A stretch of DNA of 64,000 nt from Clostridia bacterium (GTDB taxonomy: Bacteria; Bacillota; Clostridia; Christensenellales; Aristaeellaceae), in contig JAFRQX010000006.1 in NCBI GenBank assembly GCA_017428385.1, positions 1 through 64,000 of the forward strand, written 5' to 3'. The translations under genes and the position numbers were made by a program. Positions 24,313 to 33,465 of this stretch are shown in pieces. The stretch's first letter is position 1. Every line of letters starts with the position of its first letter. The notes beneath the pieces were generated by a model that ran no database searches, was not told the DNA's origin, and saw only the letters and a list, made by a program, of their open reading frames with translations.

Positions 24313-26019
24313 ATGATTACTTTTCCCGAAATGCGCTATGAACGTCCGGACGCGGAACAGCTTAAAGAACAGTGGAAGGGCCTGACTGAACGCCTGAAGG
24401 CCGCGGCCACCTATGAGGAAGCGAAGGCGGTATTCCTGGAGAAGGATCAGCTGGAACGCCATGTAGACACGATGGGAACGCTGGCCAGCGTCCGCCACTC
24501 CATCGATACCCGGGACACCTTCTACGATGAAGAAAACAATTTCTGGAACCAGACCTGGCCGGAACTGCAGGAATATGACCAGGCCTGGACAGCGGCCATG
24601 CTGGCATCCCCTTTCCGGGCGGATTTCGCCGCGGAATACGGCGACCTGATGTTTGTCAAGGCGGAGATGGACCTGAAGACCTTCTCTCCGGAAATTATCC
24701 CGGAGCTGCAGCAGGAGAACGACCTGCGCAACGAATACCAGAAGTTGATTGCTTCCGCCCAGATTCCTTTCGAGGGCGGAGTATATACCATCTCCCAGAT
24801 GTCTCCCTTCAAGACCGACGCGGACGACGCAAGACGGCTGGCGGCGTGGAAGGCTGAAGGACAGTGGTACAAGGATCACCAGGACAAGCTGGATGAGATC
24901 TACGACAAGCTGACGAAGCTGCGGGACGGCATGGGCCGGAAGATGGGCTATGAAGGCTTCACCCAGCTGGGCTACTACCGCATGGGACGCAACTGCTATA
25001 CCAAAGAGGACGTGGAGAAATTCCGGGCGGCCGTGAGAACCTACCTGGTGCCCGTGGCAGACAGCATTTACCGGGCCCACGCAAAGCGCCTGGGCAAGGA
25101 ATATCCCATGAGCTATGCGGACAACGCGCTGGAATTCCGTTCCGGCAATCCGAGACCCCAGGGGACTGCGGATGATATCCTGGCTGCCGGCAAAAAGTTC
25201 TATGACGAGCTTTCCCCGGAAACCAGCGAGTTCTTCCGGATGATGCTGGAAGGAAAGCTGATGGACGTGCTTTCCACCGAGGGCAAGGAAGGCGGCGGAT
25301 ACTGCACCGGTATCATGGATTACGGCGTGCCGTTCATCTTTGCCAACTTCAACGGAACCCAGCATGACGTGGAAGTGGTGACCCACGAAGCAGGTCACGC
25401 GTTCGCGGCCTACATGAACCGGGACCGCGTACCCATGGGCTATATCTGGCCCAGCATGGAATCCTGCGAGGTGCACTCCATGTCCATGGAATTCCTGGCC
25501 TGGCCCTGGGCGGAAAACTTCTTCGGGGATGATACCCGGAAGTTCCTCTACAGCCACCTGGCCGGCGCCCTGACCTTTATTCCCTACGGAACGATGGTGG
25601 ATCATTTCCAGCACCTGGTGTATGAGAATCCGGGCTGGACGCCCCGTGAGCGGCACAATGCCTGGAAGGAGCTTTCCGCAATCTACACCCCCTGGGCCTG
25701 GCTGGACGGAGATATTCCTTTCTACGGAGACGGGGAAGCCTGGCAGCGGCAGAGCCACATCTATGCCAGCCCGTTCTACTACATTGACTACTGCCTGGCG
25801 CAGACCGTTTCGCTGGAAATCTGGGCGATGCTGCAGGAAAACCGGGAAAAGGCCTGGAAACACTACATGGCCTATACAAAGCAGGGCGGAAGCCGCACCT
25901 TTACCGAGCTGCTGGCGAACGCCGGACTGGTCAGTCCCTTCGATGAGGAATGCCTGAAAACCGTGTGCAGCACGGCAAAGAACTGGCTGGAAAACTATGA
26001 CATGACCGGGATTGAGTAA
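24313..26019 (+). CDS. M3 family oligoendopeptidase
   Basis: A 568-residue zinc metallopeptidase of the PepF/thimet family that degrades short peptides in the cytoplasm. The zinc site HEAGH is visible in VVTHEAGHAFAAYM, with the third ligand region ESCEVHSMSMEFLAWPW about 25 residues later. The ATG at 24313 follows AAGGAGT; the open frame upstream to 24157 overlaps nspC and is rejected. No signal peptide. A mutT gene follows 24 nt later and may be co-transcribed. Confidence 0.95.
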   Translation: MITFPEMRYERPDAEQLKEQWKGLTERLKAAATYEEAKAVFLEKDQLERHVDTMGTLASVRHSIDTRDTFYDEENNFWNQTWPELQEYDQAWTAAMLASPFRADFAAEYGDLMFVKAEMDLKTFSPEIIPELQQENDLRNEYQKLIASAQIPFEGGVYTISQMSPFKTDADDARRLAAWKAEGQWYKDHQDKLDEIYDKLTKLRDGMGRKMGYEGFTQLGYYRMGRNCYTKEDVEKFRAAVRTYLVPVADSIYRAHAKRLGKEYPMSYADNALEFRSGNPRPQGTADDILAAGKKFYDELSPETSEFFRMMLEGKLMDVLSTEGKEGGGYCTGIMDYGVPFIFANFNGTQHDVEVVTHEAGHAFAAYMNRDRVPMGYIWPSMESCEVHSMSMEFLAWPWAENFFGDDTRKFLYSHLAGALTFIPYGTMVDHFQHLVYENPGWTPRERHNAWKELSAIYTPWAWLDGDIPFYGDGEAWQRQSHIYASPFYYIDYCLAQTVSLEIWAMLQENREKAWKHYMAYTKQGGSRTFTELLANAGLVSPFDEECLKTVCSTAKNWLENYDMTGIE

Positions 26020-26043
26020 ACAAGCAAAAGGCAGGATACAGGA

Positions 26044-26439
26044 ATGAAAACCATTCGGGTAGTGGCGGCGCTGATCTTCCATGAGGGAAAGCTTTTTGCC
26101 ACGCAGCGTGGATACGGCGCCTGGCGGGACTACTGGGAATTTCCCGGCGGAAAAATCGAACCGGGAGAAACACCGGAGGAGGCGCTGGTCCGGGAAATCC
26201 GGGAGGAACTGGATACCGGAATCACCGTGCTTTCCCACGTCTGCGACGTGGAATATGACTATCCCGAATTTCACCTTTCCATGCAGTGCTACAGGTGCGA
26301 GATTACATCCGGGGAACCGAAACTGCTGGAACACGAAGCCGCAAAATGGCTGGGCAGGGAAGAACTGGACACGGTGGACTGGCTGCCTGCGGACTGGAAT
26401 ATCCTGCCGGATATAAAGGAAAACTGGCCGGCTGAATAA
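26044..26439 (+). CDS. MutT-type Nudix pyrophosphatase
   Basis: A 131-residue protein with the full Nudix box GGKIEPGETPEEALVREIREEL and the N-terminal MKTIRVVAALIFHEGKLFATQRG plus WEFPGG typical of MutT/CTP pyrophosphohydrolases, which cleanse 8-oxo-dGTP or damaged CTP. It starts 24 nt after the M3 peptidase. Two DNA glycosylases lie 1.5-2.5 kb downstream, so the neighbourhood has a base-damage theme. Confidence 0.92.
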   Translation: MKTIRVVAALIFHEGKLFATQRGYGAWRDYWEFPGGKIEPGETPEEALVREIREELDTGITVLSHVCDVEYDYPEFHLSMQCYRCEITSGEPKLLEHEAAKWLGREELDTVDWLPADWNILPDIKENWPAE

Positions 26440-26486
26440 AGGACCGGCCCGGAAATAACAGAAACAAACAACAGGAGTAAATTGGT

Positions 26487-27659
26487 ATGGAAGTACGTCT
26501 GCTGAAACCTGAAGAACATTTTGAAGCGAACCTGATTTCCACGGTGGCTTTTCACATGCACATGGATGATCCGAAAAAGAACCGGGAAGAGAGCCTGAAG
26601 AGCCAGGATGAAGACTGGGGCGCGTTTTCCGAAGACGGAAAGATCATGGCGCGGATTATCAATAACCGCTATGATACCCGCCTGGACGGACAGAAGGTCC
26701 GGAACGGCGGAATCGGCGCAGTGTCCACCTTGCCGGAATACCGGAATACTGGCGCCGTGAAGGCGATTTTTGAAAAGCTGATTCCGGAAGCTTACCGGAA
26801 CGGGGAAATCATTTCCACCCTGTATCCTTTCAACCATGCGTTTTACCGCAAGTTCGGCTATGAAACTGTCCGGTGGCAGGATCATTATGAATTCGTACCG
26901 GCTGTGCTGAGCGGCTACCGCTTTTCCGGAGACGCGGAACTGTGGAAGCCCGGTGATCCGGTGAGCGAGTATACGGCGCTGTATAACCGGTTCGCGGACA
27001 GCTTCAACCTGGCCATGTACCGGGACGACAAAATGATGACGGATATCATCAAGGGCGAATACTACAAGGACCGGAAGTTCTGCTACCTGCTGAAGGAAAA
27101 CGGAAAAACCGTGGCTTACCTGATTTTCCAGGACGTGCGGAATGATCCGGCGGCGATCCTGACTGTGAAGGACCTGGCCTGGGACGGCAAGGCCGGCTTC
27201 TACGCGATCCTGGGCTTCCTGGCCCGCTTTACCGCGGACTACGGTACCATCCGGCTGTTCCTGCCTTCCTGCCTGCAGCTGCTTTCCGTGATCCAGACGC
27301 CCCGGGCTTACGATATCCAGCAGACCGCTACCCAGAGCTATATGGTCCGGGCGATGAACGTGAAGCGGGTCCTGGAGATCATCAAAAAACCGGATGACAG
27401 TCCATTTGTCATCCGGGTGGAAGGCGATGCGCAGATTCCTGAAAACAACGGAACCTGGAAGGTCTGCGGAAACAGCGTTGAACAGACAGAAGAGACGCCG
27501 GACCTGACGGTTTCCATCCAGGCCTTCGGCCAGATGGCGGTCGGCGCCGTGAACCTGGCTGAAGCAATGTACCGGCCTGACGTGACGGTGTCCGGCAACG
27601 AAGCCGTGCTCGAAAAGGTGTTTGTACGCAAGCCCATCCTGGTGGAGGATCATTTCTGA
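26487..27659 (+). CDS. Eis-type GNAT acetyltransferase
   Basis: A 390-residue protein of the Eis family: an N-terminal GNAT domain (IGAVSTLPEYRNTGAVKAIFEKL, the acetyl-CoA site), a central second GNAT-like fold, and a C-terminal sterol carrier protein-like domain (from about residue 310, VKRVLEIIKKP). Eis homologues acetylate aminoglycosides or lysine side chains; the physiological substrate here is unknown. AACAGGAG precedes the ATG. It is convergent with the next gene, with only 10 bp between stops. Confidence 0.9.
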   Translation: MEVRLLKPEEHFEANLISTVAFHMHMDDPKKNREESLKSQDEDWGAFSEDGKIMARIINNRYDTRLDGQKVRNGGIGAVSTLPEYRNTGAVKAIFEKLIPEAYRNGEIISTLYPFNHAFYRKFGYETVRWQDHYEFVPAVLSGYRFSGDAELWKPGDPVSEYTALYNRFADSFNLAMYRDDKMMTDIIKGEYYKDRKFCYLLKENGKTVAYLIFQDVRNDPAAILTVKDLAWDGKAGFYAILGFLARFTADYGTIRLFLPSCLQLLSVIQTPRAYDIQQTATQSYMVRAMNVKRVLEIIKKPDDSPFVIRVEGDAQIPENNGTWKVCGNSVEQTEETPDLTVSIQAFGQMAVGAVNLAEAMYRPDVTVSGNEAVLEKVFVRKPILVEDHF

Positions 27660-27669
27660 TCCGGATGGA

Positions 27670-28164
27670 TTATTCTTTCAGGACAGCCCAGGCGGCGGTC
27701 AGCTTTTCCAGCGACCACTGGGCGTTGGCCGGACTGGTGGAGGGAAGGCAGATGGCCTCCCTTCCCAGTACGGGAAGGATATATTTGTTATACATTTCAT
27801 GAGATTTCCGTCCGTTGCAGTAAATCCGCTCAATCGGACAGGAATCCAGGATGATCCTGAGATCATTGGCCCGGACCTCCCGGATGCTGGCATCCGAGGA
27901 ACCGGTGATGACGCAGCTGGCGATGGAATCCCAGAGCGCCAGTCCATGACTCAGGATCAGTTCTTTTTTTTCGGGAATGGATGTCGGTACCGGCCGGTCA
28001 AACAGGGCGGCGATTACCTTCCAGAACCGGTTCTGCGGATGACCGTAGAAGAAGTTCTGCTCCCTGGATTTCACCGAAGGGAAAGACCCAAGGATCAGGA
28101 TCCGGCTTTCCGGACAGAAAAGCGGCCCGAAGGGATGCTGGATTCTTTGCTCCTGTGCGCTCAT
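27670..28164 (-). CDS. DNA-deoxyinosine glycosylase
   Basis: A 164-residue member of the uracil-DNA glycosylase superfamily (family 6, hypoxanthine-DNA glycosylase type). The active-site motif GSFPSVKSREQNFFYGHPQN, the following RFWKVIAALF and the C-terminal STSPANAQWS motif match that group. It would remove deaminated adenine (hypoxanthine) from DNA. It is divergent from the family-4 UDG gene at 28322, with promoters in the 157-bp gap. Confidence 0.88.
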   Translation of the reverse strand: MSAQEQRIQHPFGPLFCPESRILILGSFPSVKSREQNFFYGHPQNRFWKVIAALFDRPVPTSIPEKKELILSHGLALWDSIASCVITGSSDASIREVRANDLRIILDSCPIERIYCNGRKSHEMYNKYILPVLGREAICLPSTSPANAQWSLEKLTAAWAVLKE

Positions 28165-28250
28165 CTGATGATATCCCCCCTGTCTTTTTCTGGCAGGAAG
28201 AGTATAGCATACGGGAAGGCTGTCAACAAGGAAGCCCCGGCGGGTGTCGC

Positions 28251-28279
28251 TTGTTGAGGCCTTTTTCCTGTGCTATACT
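28251..28279 (+). promoter_or_regulatory. Promoter of the UDG gene
   Basis: TTGTTG (28251-28256)-17-TATACT (28274-28279), 42 bp before the start codon. On the other strand TTGACA (28221-28226) and TATACT (28201-28206) face the deoxyinosine glycosylase but are only 14 bp apart. Confidence 0.6.
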
Positions 28280-28321
28280 TTGTACCATCAGAACACAAAC
28301 CCGGAACAGGGAGGTTATATC

Positions 28322-28921
28322 ATGCCGGAGATCACCTGGGAGCTTTTTGATAAGCAGGTGGCGGAATGCAGGCTCTGCCCCCTTTGCCAGCATATTCTGC
28401 ACAAGGTTCCCGGACAGGGAGACCGGCAGTCCCCGCTGATGTTTATCGGAGAAGGCCCGGGACAGACAGAGGACGAGGAGGGGCTTGCCTTTGTCGGGGC
28501 AGCGGGACAGCTGCTGACAAAAATGCTGGAAGCGATCCAGCTGCCCCGGGACCGGGTATATATCTGCAATATTGTGAAATGCCGTCCGCCCCACAACCGG
28601 GTGCCGACGCCGGAGGAGGCGGAAGCCTGCCGGATTCACCTGCGGATGCAGACCTGGCTGATCCGGCCGAAGGTGATCGTGCTGCTGGGCAGTACCGCAG
28701 CCCGGAACGTGCTGGATCCGGAAATCCGGATTACCCGGGAGCGGGGAAAATGGACGGAACGGAAGGGCGTGTGGATGATGCCGACCTATCATCCGTCGGC
28801 GCTGCTCCGGGATCCGGACAAGAAGAAGGAAGCCTGGGAGGATATGAAAAGCCTCCGGAACAAACTGATCGAACTGGGATTGTACCAGGATCTTTATTCC
28901 GGAGGGGAAAAGGAACTTTGA
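28322..28921 (+). CDS. Uracil-DNA glycosylase, iron-sulfur type (family 4/5)
   Basis: A 199-residue glycosylase that excises uracil from DNA. The 4Fe-4S cysteines are visible in ECRLCPLCQ near the N-terminus and in CNIVKCRPP; the catalytic-type motif is GEGPGQTEDEEGLAFVGAAG, and the C-terminal HPSALLR matches motif 2. ATG 28322 has GGGAGG 9 nt upstream; the frame upstream lies in the promoter and is rejected. Confidence 0.93.
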   Translation: MPEITWELFDKQVAECRLCPLCQHILHKVPGQGDRQSPLMFIGEGPGQTEDEEGLAFVGAAGQLLTKMLEAIQLPRDRVYICNIVKCRPPHNRVPTPEEAEACRIHLRMQTWLIRPKVIVLLGSTAARNVLDPEIRITRERGKWTERKGVWMMPTYHPSALLRDPDKKKEAWEDMKSLRNKLIELGLYQDLYSGGEKEL

Positions 28922-28928
28922 TGATTGA

Positions 28929-28960
28929 GATATCCGGCGGATTACCGGATATCTTTTTTA
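28929..28960. terminator. Terminator between UDG and the ABC permease
   Basis: GATATCCGG pairs with CCGGATATC across a 7-nt loop, followed by a T run. It lies between convergent genes and overlaps the end of the permease gene. Confidence 0.85.
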
Positions 28961-29727
28961 TTGTATTTCCAGTAAGCCAGGGCGACGCCAATGAGGGAAA
29001 ACGCAAGGCCGATCAGCAGCTTGCAGCCGTCCAGGGCGCCTTTATTGAAAATCTCCGAGCCGTCGGCATAACCGAAGGGTGTGATGTATTTCAGCACGTC
29101 GGCCTTGCTGGTCAGGTTGCCGATGATATTCATGAAATACAGGGCGATGGCCAGTCCCAGCCCGATGCCGATGCCGCCCTTCCACAGGAAGGCGGAGATG
29201 CCGAAGCAGACACAGGCCAGTTCCACCTGCAGCAGGAAGTAGGCTGTATGAAGCAGCGTGATTTCCTTCCACGGAACAGGCTCGCCGATGACGGCGATGG
29301 AACCGACAGCCATGAGCCAGACGGCCACATTCAGGATCAGGGTCTGGATCAGGACGGAGATGAGCTTGGCAGTGATGATTTCAGTGCGGCGCAGGGGATG
29401 TGTCAGCAGGAACTCCGCTGTGCCGTTCTTTTCTTCGTTTGCCAGGGCGGCAATGCCGATCAGTGCGGCAAACAGCGCGCCGCCGATGCCGAGGATGTTG
29501 CCGCATTCAATCCCGTAGAATCCCTTCAGGGAACCGAAGTCCAGCGTGTCCAGCCCGAAAGCGGAGGAGAACATGCCCATGGAGGAAAAGATGGAGCTGA
29601 TGCTGTTCATCTGGCTCTTCATCTCGGGATACATAAACAGACAGATGACGATAAACGCGCCGATGGACAGGGTCCAGATCAGAAGCGCTTTCCAGGCCTG
29701 TTTCAGTTCATGACGGATCAGGGTCAT
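28942..29727 (-). CDS. ABC transporter permease (ABC-2 type)
   Basis: A 261-residue membrane protein with about six hydrophobic segments, starting MTLIRHELKQAWKALLIWTL and containing EEKNGTAEFLLTHPLRRTEI, the conserved cytoplasmic loop of ABC-2 permeases. It overlaps the ATPase gene by 4 nt. With the ATPase and TetR it forms an exporter cassette. The cargo is unknown; such TetR-controlled pairs commonly export drugs or lipids. Confidence 0.9.
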   Translation of the reverse strand: MTLIRHELKQAWKALLIWTLSIGAFIVICLFMYPEMKSQMNSISSIFSSMGMFSSAFGLDTLDFGSLKGFYGIECGNILGIGGALFAALIGIAALANEEKNGTAEFLLTHPLRRTEIITAKLISVLIQTLILNVAVWLMAVGSIAVIGEPVPWKEITLLHTAYFLLQVELACVCFGISAFLWKGGIGIGLGLAIALYFMNIIGNLTSKADVLKYITPFGYADGSEIFNKGALDGCKLLIGLAFSLIGVALAYWKYNKKDIR

Positions 29728-30611
29728 GCCTGGTCACCGCCTTTCTCATAAAAATGGAGGACAATTTCTTCCAGGTCCGGCTCCGAGACGGTCAGTTCGT
29801 GGACGTCCAGGCCGGCAAGCGTACGGATCAGCTTGTTTGTTTCCCCGTTATACAGGAAGCTGACGATCCCGTCTGATTCTGTCCAGTCCCGGATGTCGGG
29901 CAGGGCGTCGGGCTGCAGGTTTCCCCGGAACGTAACGCGGCGGGTGCCGGTTTTGGCCAGTTTGTCCACACTGTCGCAGGCGATGATTTTGCCTTCCCGG
30001 ATGATGGCAGCCTTGCTGCAGTACCGCTGGATTTCAGACATGATATGACTGGAGAGGAAGACGGTGACGCCTGTCTGGTTTCTTTCCTGCAGAATGCTGA
30101 AAAACTCATGCTGCATGAGGGGATCCAGGCCGCCGGTGGGCTCATCCAGCACCAGCAGCTCCGGATTGTGCTGCAGGGCGCAGACGATACCGACTTTCTT
30201 CCGGTTGCCGAAGGACAGATCTTCCACTTTTCTGTCCCGGTCCAGCTGCAGGCGTTCGCACAGCTCCGCTGAAGCGGCGCTGCAGTCTTTCCGGCGCAGA
30301 TCCGCGGACAGTTTCAGCATATCCCGGACCTTCATGCCGTTGTAAAAGGCGGTATCCGAGGGCAGGTATCCGACCCGTTCCAGAATGGCTTTTTTGTTCT
30401 TCACAATATCCATACCGAAAACCCGGCCTTTGCCGGCAGTCGGCGAAATCAGGCCCAGCAGGGTGCGGATGGTGGTGGATTTACCGGCACCGTTGGGCCC
30501 GATAAACCCGAAGAAATCGCCGGGGGCAACGGCCAGATCCAGGCCGTCAATGCCCCGGGCTTTGCCGTAGTACTTGGTCAGGTTCTCAGCGAAGATTGCT
30601 TTGCTTTCCAA
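29724..30611 (-). CDS. ABC transporter ATP-binding protein
   Basis: A 295-residue ATPase of the drug/Na+ exporter class. Walker A GPNGAGKSTT, signature SFGNRKKVG (in place of LSGGQ, common in this class), Walker B LLVLDEPTGGLDP and the switch His SSHIMSE are all present. A C-terminal regulatory extension of about 80 residues is typical for NatA/CcmA-like proteins. It follows the TetR gene by 29 nt and is coupled to the permease. Confidence 0.93.
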   Translation of the reverse strand: MESKAIFAENLTKYYGKARGIDGLDLAVAPGDFFGFIGPNGAGKSTTIRTLLGLISPTAGKGRVFGMDIVKNKKAILERVGYLPSDTAFYNGMKVRDMLKLSADLRRKDCSAASAELCERLQLDRDRKVEDLSFGNRKKVGIVCALQHNPELLVLDEPTGGLDPLMQHEFFSILQERNQTGVTVFLSSHIMSEIQRYCSKAAIIREGKIIACDSVDKLAKTGTRRVTFRGNLQPDALPDIRDWTESDGIVSFLYNGETNKLIRTLAGLDVHELTVSEPDLEEIVLHFYEKGGDQA

Positions 30612-30640
30612 TTGACTCCCTCTTTTCGTTGAATGTTCCG

Positions 30641-31252
30641 TTACTCTTTCCGTTTATATATGTTTTTCCAGAAGGCCATCAGTTTCCTGAAGTCCTTCTC
30701 CACCCGGTCGATATCCAGATCGCCTGCCTGCAGCATTTCCCAGAGATACCCTTCCGCGACCCAGTACATTTCCTTGTACATCATCGGAATATCCAGCCCG
30801 GGGATAAACTGATCCGGTTCCAGGCTGAGCCGGACCCGATCGACCTTCAGGTTGAAATGCCGGTGGTAGCTTTCCTGGATTTCCAAACACACTTCGGGAT
30901 CCTTTTCATAAAACGCTTTCACGGTGAAATTGCTCATATCCGGGTACAGCCGCATGATCTCCAGCTTGGCAATGGTTCCGAGCTCCATGGCGTCAAACAG
31001 GTCTGTCCGGTCATAGCAGCCGAAGCGGGTCATGTATTCGATGGTTGTCTCGGCACTTTTCTCCCAGAGATACAGGTACAGTTCCTTTTTGTTGTGAAAG
31101 TAGTGAAACAAAAGGGCTTTGCTGATTCCCGCCGCCATGGCTATTTCACTCATGGGACTGTTCTTGTAGGCGTTTTGGGAAAATACCCGGTAACCCGCGT
31201 TGAGGATGGCCTGCTGCTTTTCCGCAGGCAGGGAAAAGAACTTTTGATTCAT
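30641..31252 (-). CDS. TetR family transcriptional regulator
   Basis: A 203-residue repressor with the TetR helix-turn-helix at residues 10-50 (ILNAGYRVFSQNAYKNSPMSE, then GISKALLFHYFHNKKELYLYL) and a ligand-binding helical C-terminus. ATG 31252 has GGAGGTG upstream; a frame extending to 31294 crosses the operator and is rejected. It is the first gene of the exporter operon and almost certainly autoregulates through the palindrome at 31269-31285. Confidence 0.93.
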   Translation of the reverse strand: MNQKFFSLPAEKQQAILNAGYRVFSQNAYKNSPMSEIAMAAGISKALLFHYFHNKKELYLYLWEKSAETTIEYMTRFGCYDRTDLFDAMELGTIAKLEIMRLYPDMSNFTVKAFYEKDPEVCLEIQESYHRHFNLKVDRVRLSLEPDQFIPGLDIPMMYKEMYWVAEGYLWEMLQAGDLDIDRVEKDFRKLMAFWKNIYKRKE

Positions 31253-31268
31253 AGACGGTGCACCTCCG

Positions 31269-31285
31269 TTGACCGATCCGGTCAA
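31269..31285 (-). promoter_or_regulatory. TetR operator (17-bp perfect palindrome)
   Basis: TTGACCG-ATC-CGGTCAA is a perfect inverted repeat 16 bp upstream of the tetR start. A second half site, TTGACCG, lies at 31302-31308. A possible -10 (TATGAT on the minus strand, 31290-31295) lies between them, so a bound repressor would block the promoter. Confidence 0.8.
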
Positions 31286-31422
31286 TGGCATCATAATTCC
31301 GTTGACCGATTTTGAGAAGACCCAATTTTATGTTTTTTTCCCGGAGTTACACCTCTTTCGGAAAGTTCTTACAGAATAGATTTTACCTGCGCCGCAGGCC
31401 GAAAACAGAGCTGATCGGAACG

Positions 31423-31464
31423 AAAAAACCGTTCTATCTTTCCAAATTCAGAAAGATAGAACGG
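31423..31464 (-). terminator. Strong terminator after the Nudix gene
   Basis: A 14-bp perfect stem, CCGTTCTATCTTTC with GAAAGATAGAACGG (8-nt loop), followed on the minus strand by TTTTTT. It ends the 31488 Nudix gene. The stretch 31316-31420 shows no feature. Confidence 0.9.
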
Positions 31465-31487
31465 CGTTACAGGATGACGTTTTATGA

Positions 31488-32051
31488 TTATGCCTGTTGT
31501 TTATACAGCAGCCAGGCCAGTGCGTGAACCGATTGCTGGAAGCCGCCTTCCGCAAGCATTTTATCGATTTCCTCCGCGGAATGCGTCTGTATACGGAGCA
31601 GTTCCATGGGATCCAGATCCTGCTCTGTGACCTTCCGGCAGTTCCGGGCAGCGAAAAGCCAGGCATAGTTATCTGAAATGGTGGCGCTGGAGGGAATGGT
31701 CAGCAAAGGCATCCAGTCATCTGAGACATAACCGGTCTCCTCCCGCAGTTCCCGCTGCGCGGCCTGAAGGGCTGAGTCCTTCGGATCAGTTCCGTCCTTT
31801 TCTTCAATGGCGCCGGCGGGGAACTCGGTGGTAACCTGCCGGATGCCCTGCCGAAACTGGCGGACACAGATAAAGCGGCCTTCCTCGTCCGAAGCGACGA
31901 CCACCGCGTAATTCCGGCGTGTAAAACTGTAATAAGGCTGCCAGACCTCTCCGTTCGGGAAGCGGTAGGCGGATTTCCGGAAGTCAATCCACTGATCCTG
32001 AACAATATGCTCGGTAGAGATTTCCTCCCAGGCCAGGTTTTCCTCTTTCAT
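31488..32051 (-). CDS. Nudix hydrolase, ADP-ribose pyrophosphatase-like
   Basis: A 187-residue Nudix protein. The N-terminal beta region IDFRKSAYRFPNGEVWQPYY, the VVASDEEGRFICVRQFRQG strand and the Nudix box (GAIEEKDGTDPKDSALQAAQ, then RELREETGY, with a small insertion) match ADP-sugar pyrophosphatases (NudF-like). It is a single gene, divergent from the SGNH hydrolase, and has its own terminator. Confidence 0.88.
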   Translation of the reverse strand: MKEENLAWEEISTEHIVQDQWIDFRKSAYRFPNGEVWQPYYSFTRRNYAVVVASDEEGRFICVRQFRQGIRQVTTEFPAGAIEEKDGTDPKDSALQAAQRELREETGYVSDDWMPLLTIPSSATISDNYAWLFAARNCRKVTEQDLDPMELLRIQTHSAEEIDKMLAEGGFQQSVHALAWLLYKQQA

Positions 32052-32150
32052 ATACAGGTCCTTTCTCTGTAAACCGGTGCGGATGTATCCGCGCCGCAGT
32101 ACATTGTAACGATGTTGCCGGAAATCCGCAAGGGGGGGCAGGATTGGAGC

Positions 32151-32179
32151 TTGACGCGCCTGACGGGTGCAGGTATGCT
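32151..32179 (+). promoter_or_regulatory. Promoter of the SGNH hydrolase-arabinofuranosidase operon
   Basis: TTGACG (32151-32156)-17-TATGCT (32174-32179). Transcription would start near 32186, which supports the ATG at 32213 over the upstream ATG at 32180. Confidence 0.65.
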
Positions 32180-32212
32180 ATGAACAAAGCACCTGAAACG
32201 GAGAACCGGAAG

Positions 32213-33445
32213 ATGAAAGTGAAAAGATGGGCGGCAGCGCTGGCAGTGCTGGTGCTGCTGTGGACGAGTACCGCATGGGGAGAAGCAAAGAAAACAATGT
32301 TTGAAAAGGAATGGTACCTCCAGGCGCTGGAGGATTCTGTTATGAGCCCGGGAAACAATGCCAGGCTGAAGAAGGTGATTGCCAGGGCGCAGCAGGGTGA
32401 AACGGTCACGCTGGCTGCCATCGGCGGATCCATTACGGAAGGCGCGGGAGCCGGTACGTATCAGGACTGCTGGGCGGTCCGGTTCCAGAAGGCGTTCCAG
32501 AAGGAATACGGAACAGAAAAAGGAACCAACGTGCAACTGGTGAACGCCGGCGTCGGCGGTACACCTTCTCCCTTTGGCTATATGCGGTATCAGCGGGAGG
32601 TTGTAAACCGGATTCCCACGGGAGACACGGATGGACTGCCGGATATCGTGGTGATCGAGTTTTCGGTGAATGACTGGCAGGAACCGACGAAGCACCGGTG
32701 CTTTGAGTCCATGGTGAAAGAAATCCTGGACGCGCCGAATGAGCCGGCGGTCATCCTGCTGTTTGCGGTGTTCCGGAACGGATTTAACCTGCAGGATGAG
32801 CTGAAGAGGATCGGAAAGAACTATGACCTGATGATGGTTTCCGTCAAAGACGGATTTTACGGCCTGTTTGACAAGAAAATCAAAAAGGACGGTTTCTTTG
32901 TTGACGAATACCATCCCACTTCCCTGGGGCACCGGATCTATATGGACTGCCTGATGCAGGGCATAAAGGACGCAGCCGGGGCGGAAACGGATGAGGCTCC
33001 CGACCTGAATGTGAAGCCGGTATACGGAACGGATTTCATGGGCCTGAAAACGATCTTCGGTGAAACAGAAACGGATGAGTACTTTGTTGATCGCGGCGGC
33101 TTCCCCGGATCAGATTCCTCCAGTTACCGTAACCAGCCGGTCGGCCAGGTCTGCGGAAAGAATTTCTATCATGACGTAAAGGATCCGATGGATCCCCTGA
33201 CGGTGAAAGGAGTTTTCCGGAAATGCCTGGTGGCCTGGAAAGCGGCTGCCAGCAGCACTTTCGGCGCGGCGGAGATCCTGATTGACGGAAAGGTGGTCAG
33301 GACTGTCCGGGGCGGCAAAGACAAATGGGGACAGAGCGAAGTTGAACTGGTCCTGGATCAGCAGGAAGCAGCGGAGCACACGCTGGAAATCAGGGTAACG
33401 GAAGAAGGAAAGAAGTTCACCATTACGGCGATCAGCCTGCAATAA
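32213..33445 (+). CDS. Secreted SGNH/GDSL-type hydrolase
   Basis: A 410-residue exported esterase-like protein. A Sec signal peptide spans residues 1-24 (MKVKRWAAALAVLVLLWTST then AWGEA). The catalytic Ser is in IGGSITEGAG (block I), with block III VIEFSVNDW and the C-terminal DEYHPTSLGH giving Asp and His. A beta-rich C-terminal domain (from about residue 270) may bind carbohydrate. With the following arabinofuranosidase gene 20 nt downstream, a deacetylase or esterase role on plant polysaccharide is plausible but inferred. Confidence 0.87.
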   Translation: MKVKRWAAALAVLVLLWTSTAWGEAKKTMFEKEWYLQALEDSVMSPGNNARLKKVIARAQQGETVTLAAIGGSITEGAGAGTYQDCWAVRFQKAFQKEYGTEKGTNVQLVNAGVGGTPSPFGYMRYQREVVNRIPTGDTDGLPDIVVIEFSVNDWQEPTKHRCFESMVKEILDAPNEPAVILLFAVFRNGFNLQDELKRIGKNYDLMMVSVKDGFYGLFDKKIKKDGFFVDEYHPTSLGHRIYMDCLMQGIKDAAGAETDEAPDLNVKPVYGTDFMGLKTIFGETETDEYFVDRGGFPGSDSSSYRNQPVGQVCGKNFYHDVKDPMDPLTVKGVFRKCLVAWKAAASSTFGAAEILIDGKVVRTVRGGKDKWGQSEVELVLDQQEAAEHTLEIRVTEEGKKFTITAISLQ

Positions 33446-33465
33446 AGATAAGGGAGAAAGACATT

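Noticed and set aside
24289..26334. A 681-codon minus-strand frame opposite the M3 peptidase
   Set aside because: Shadow of a gene with intact zinc motifs; the same applies to the long minus-strand frames at 20818-22782 and 44012-46282.
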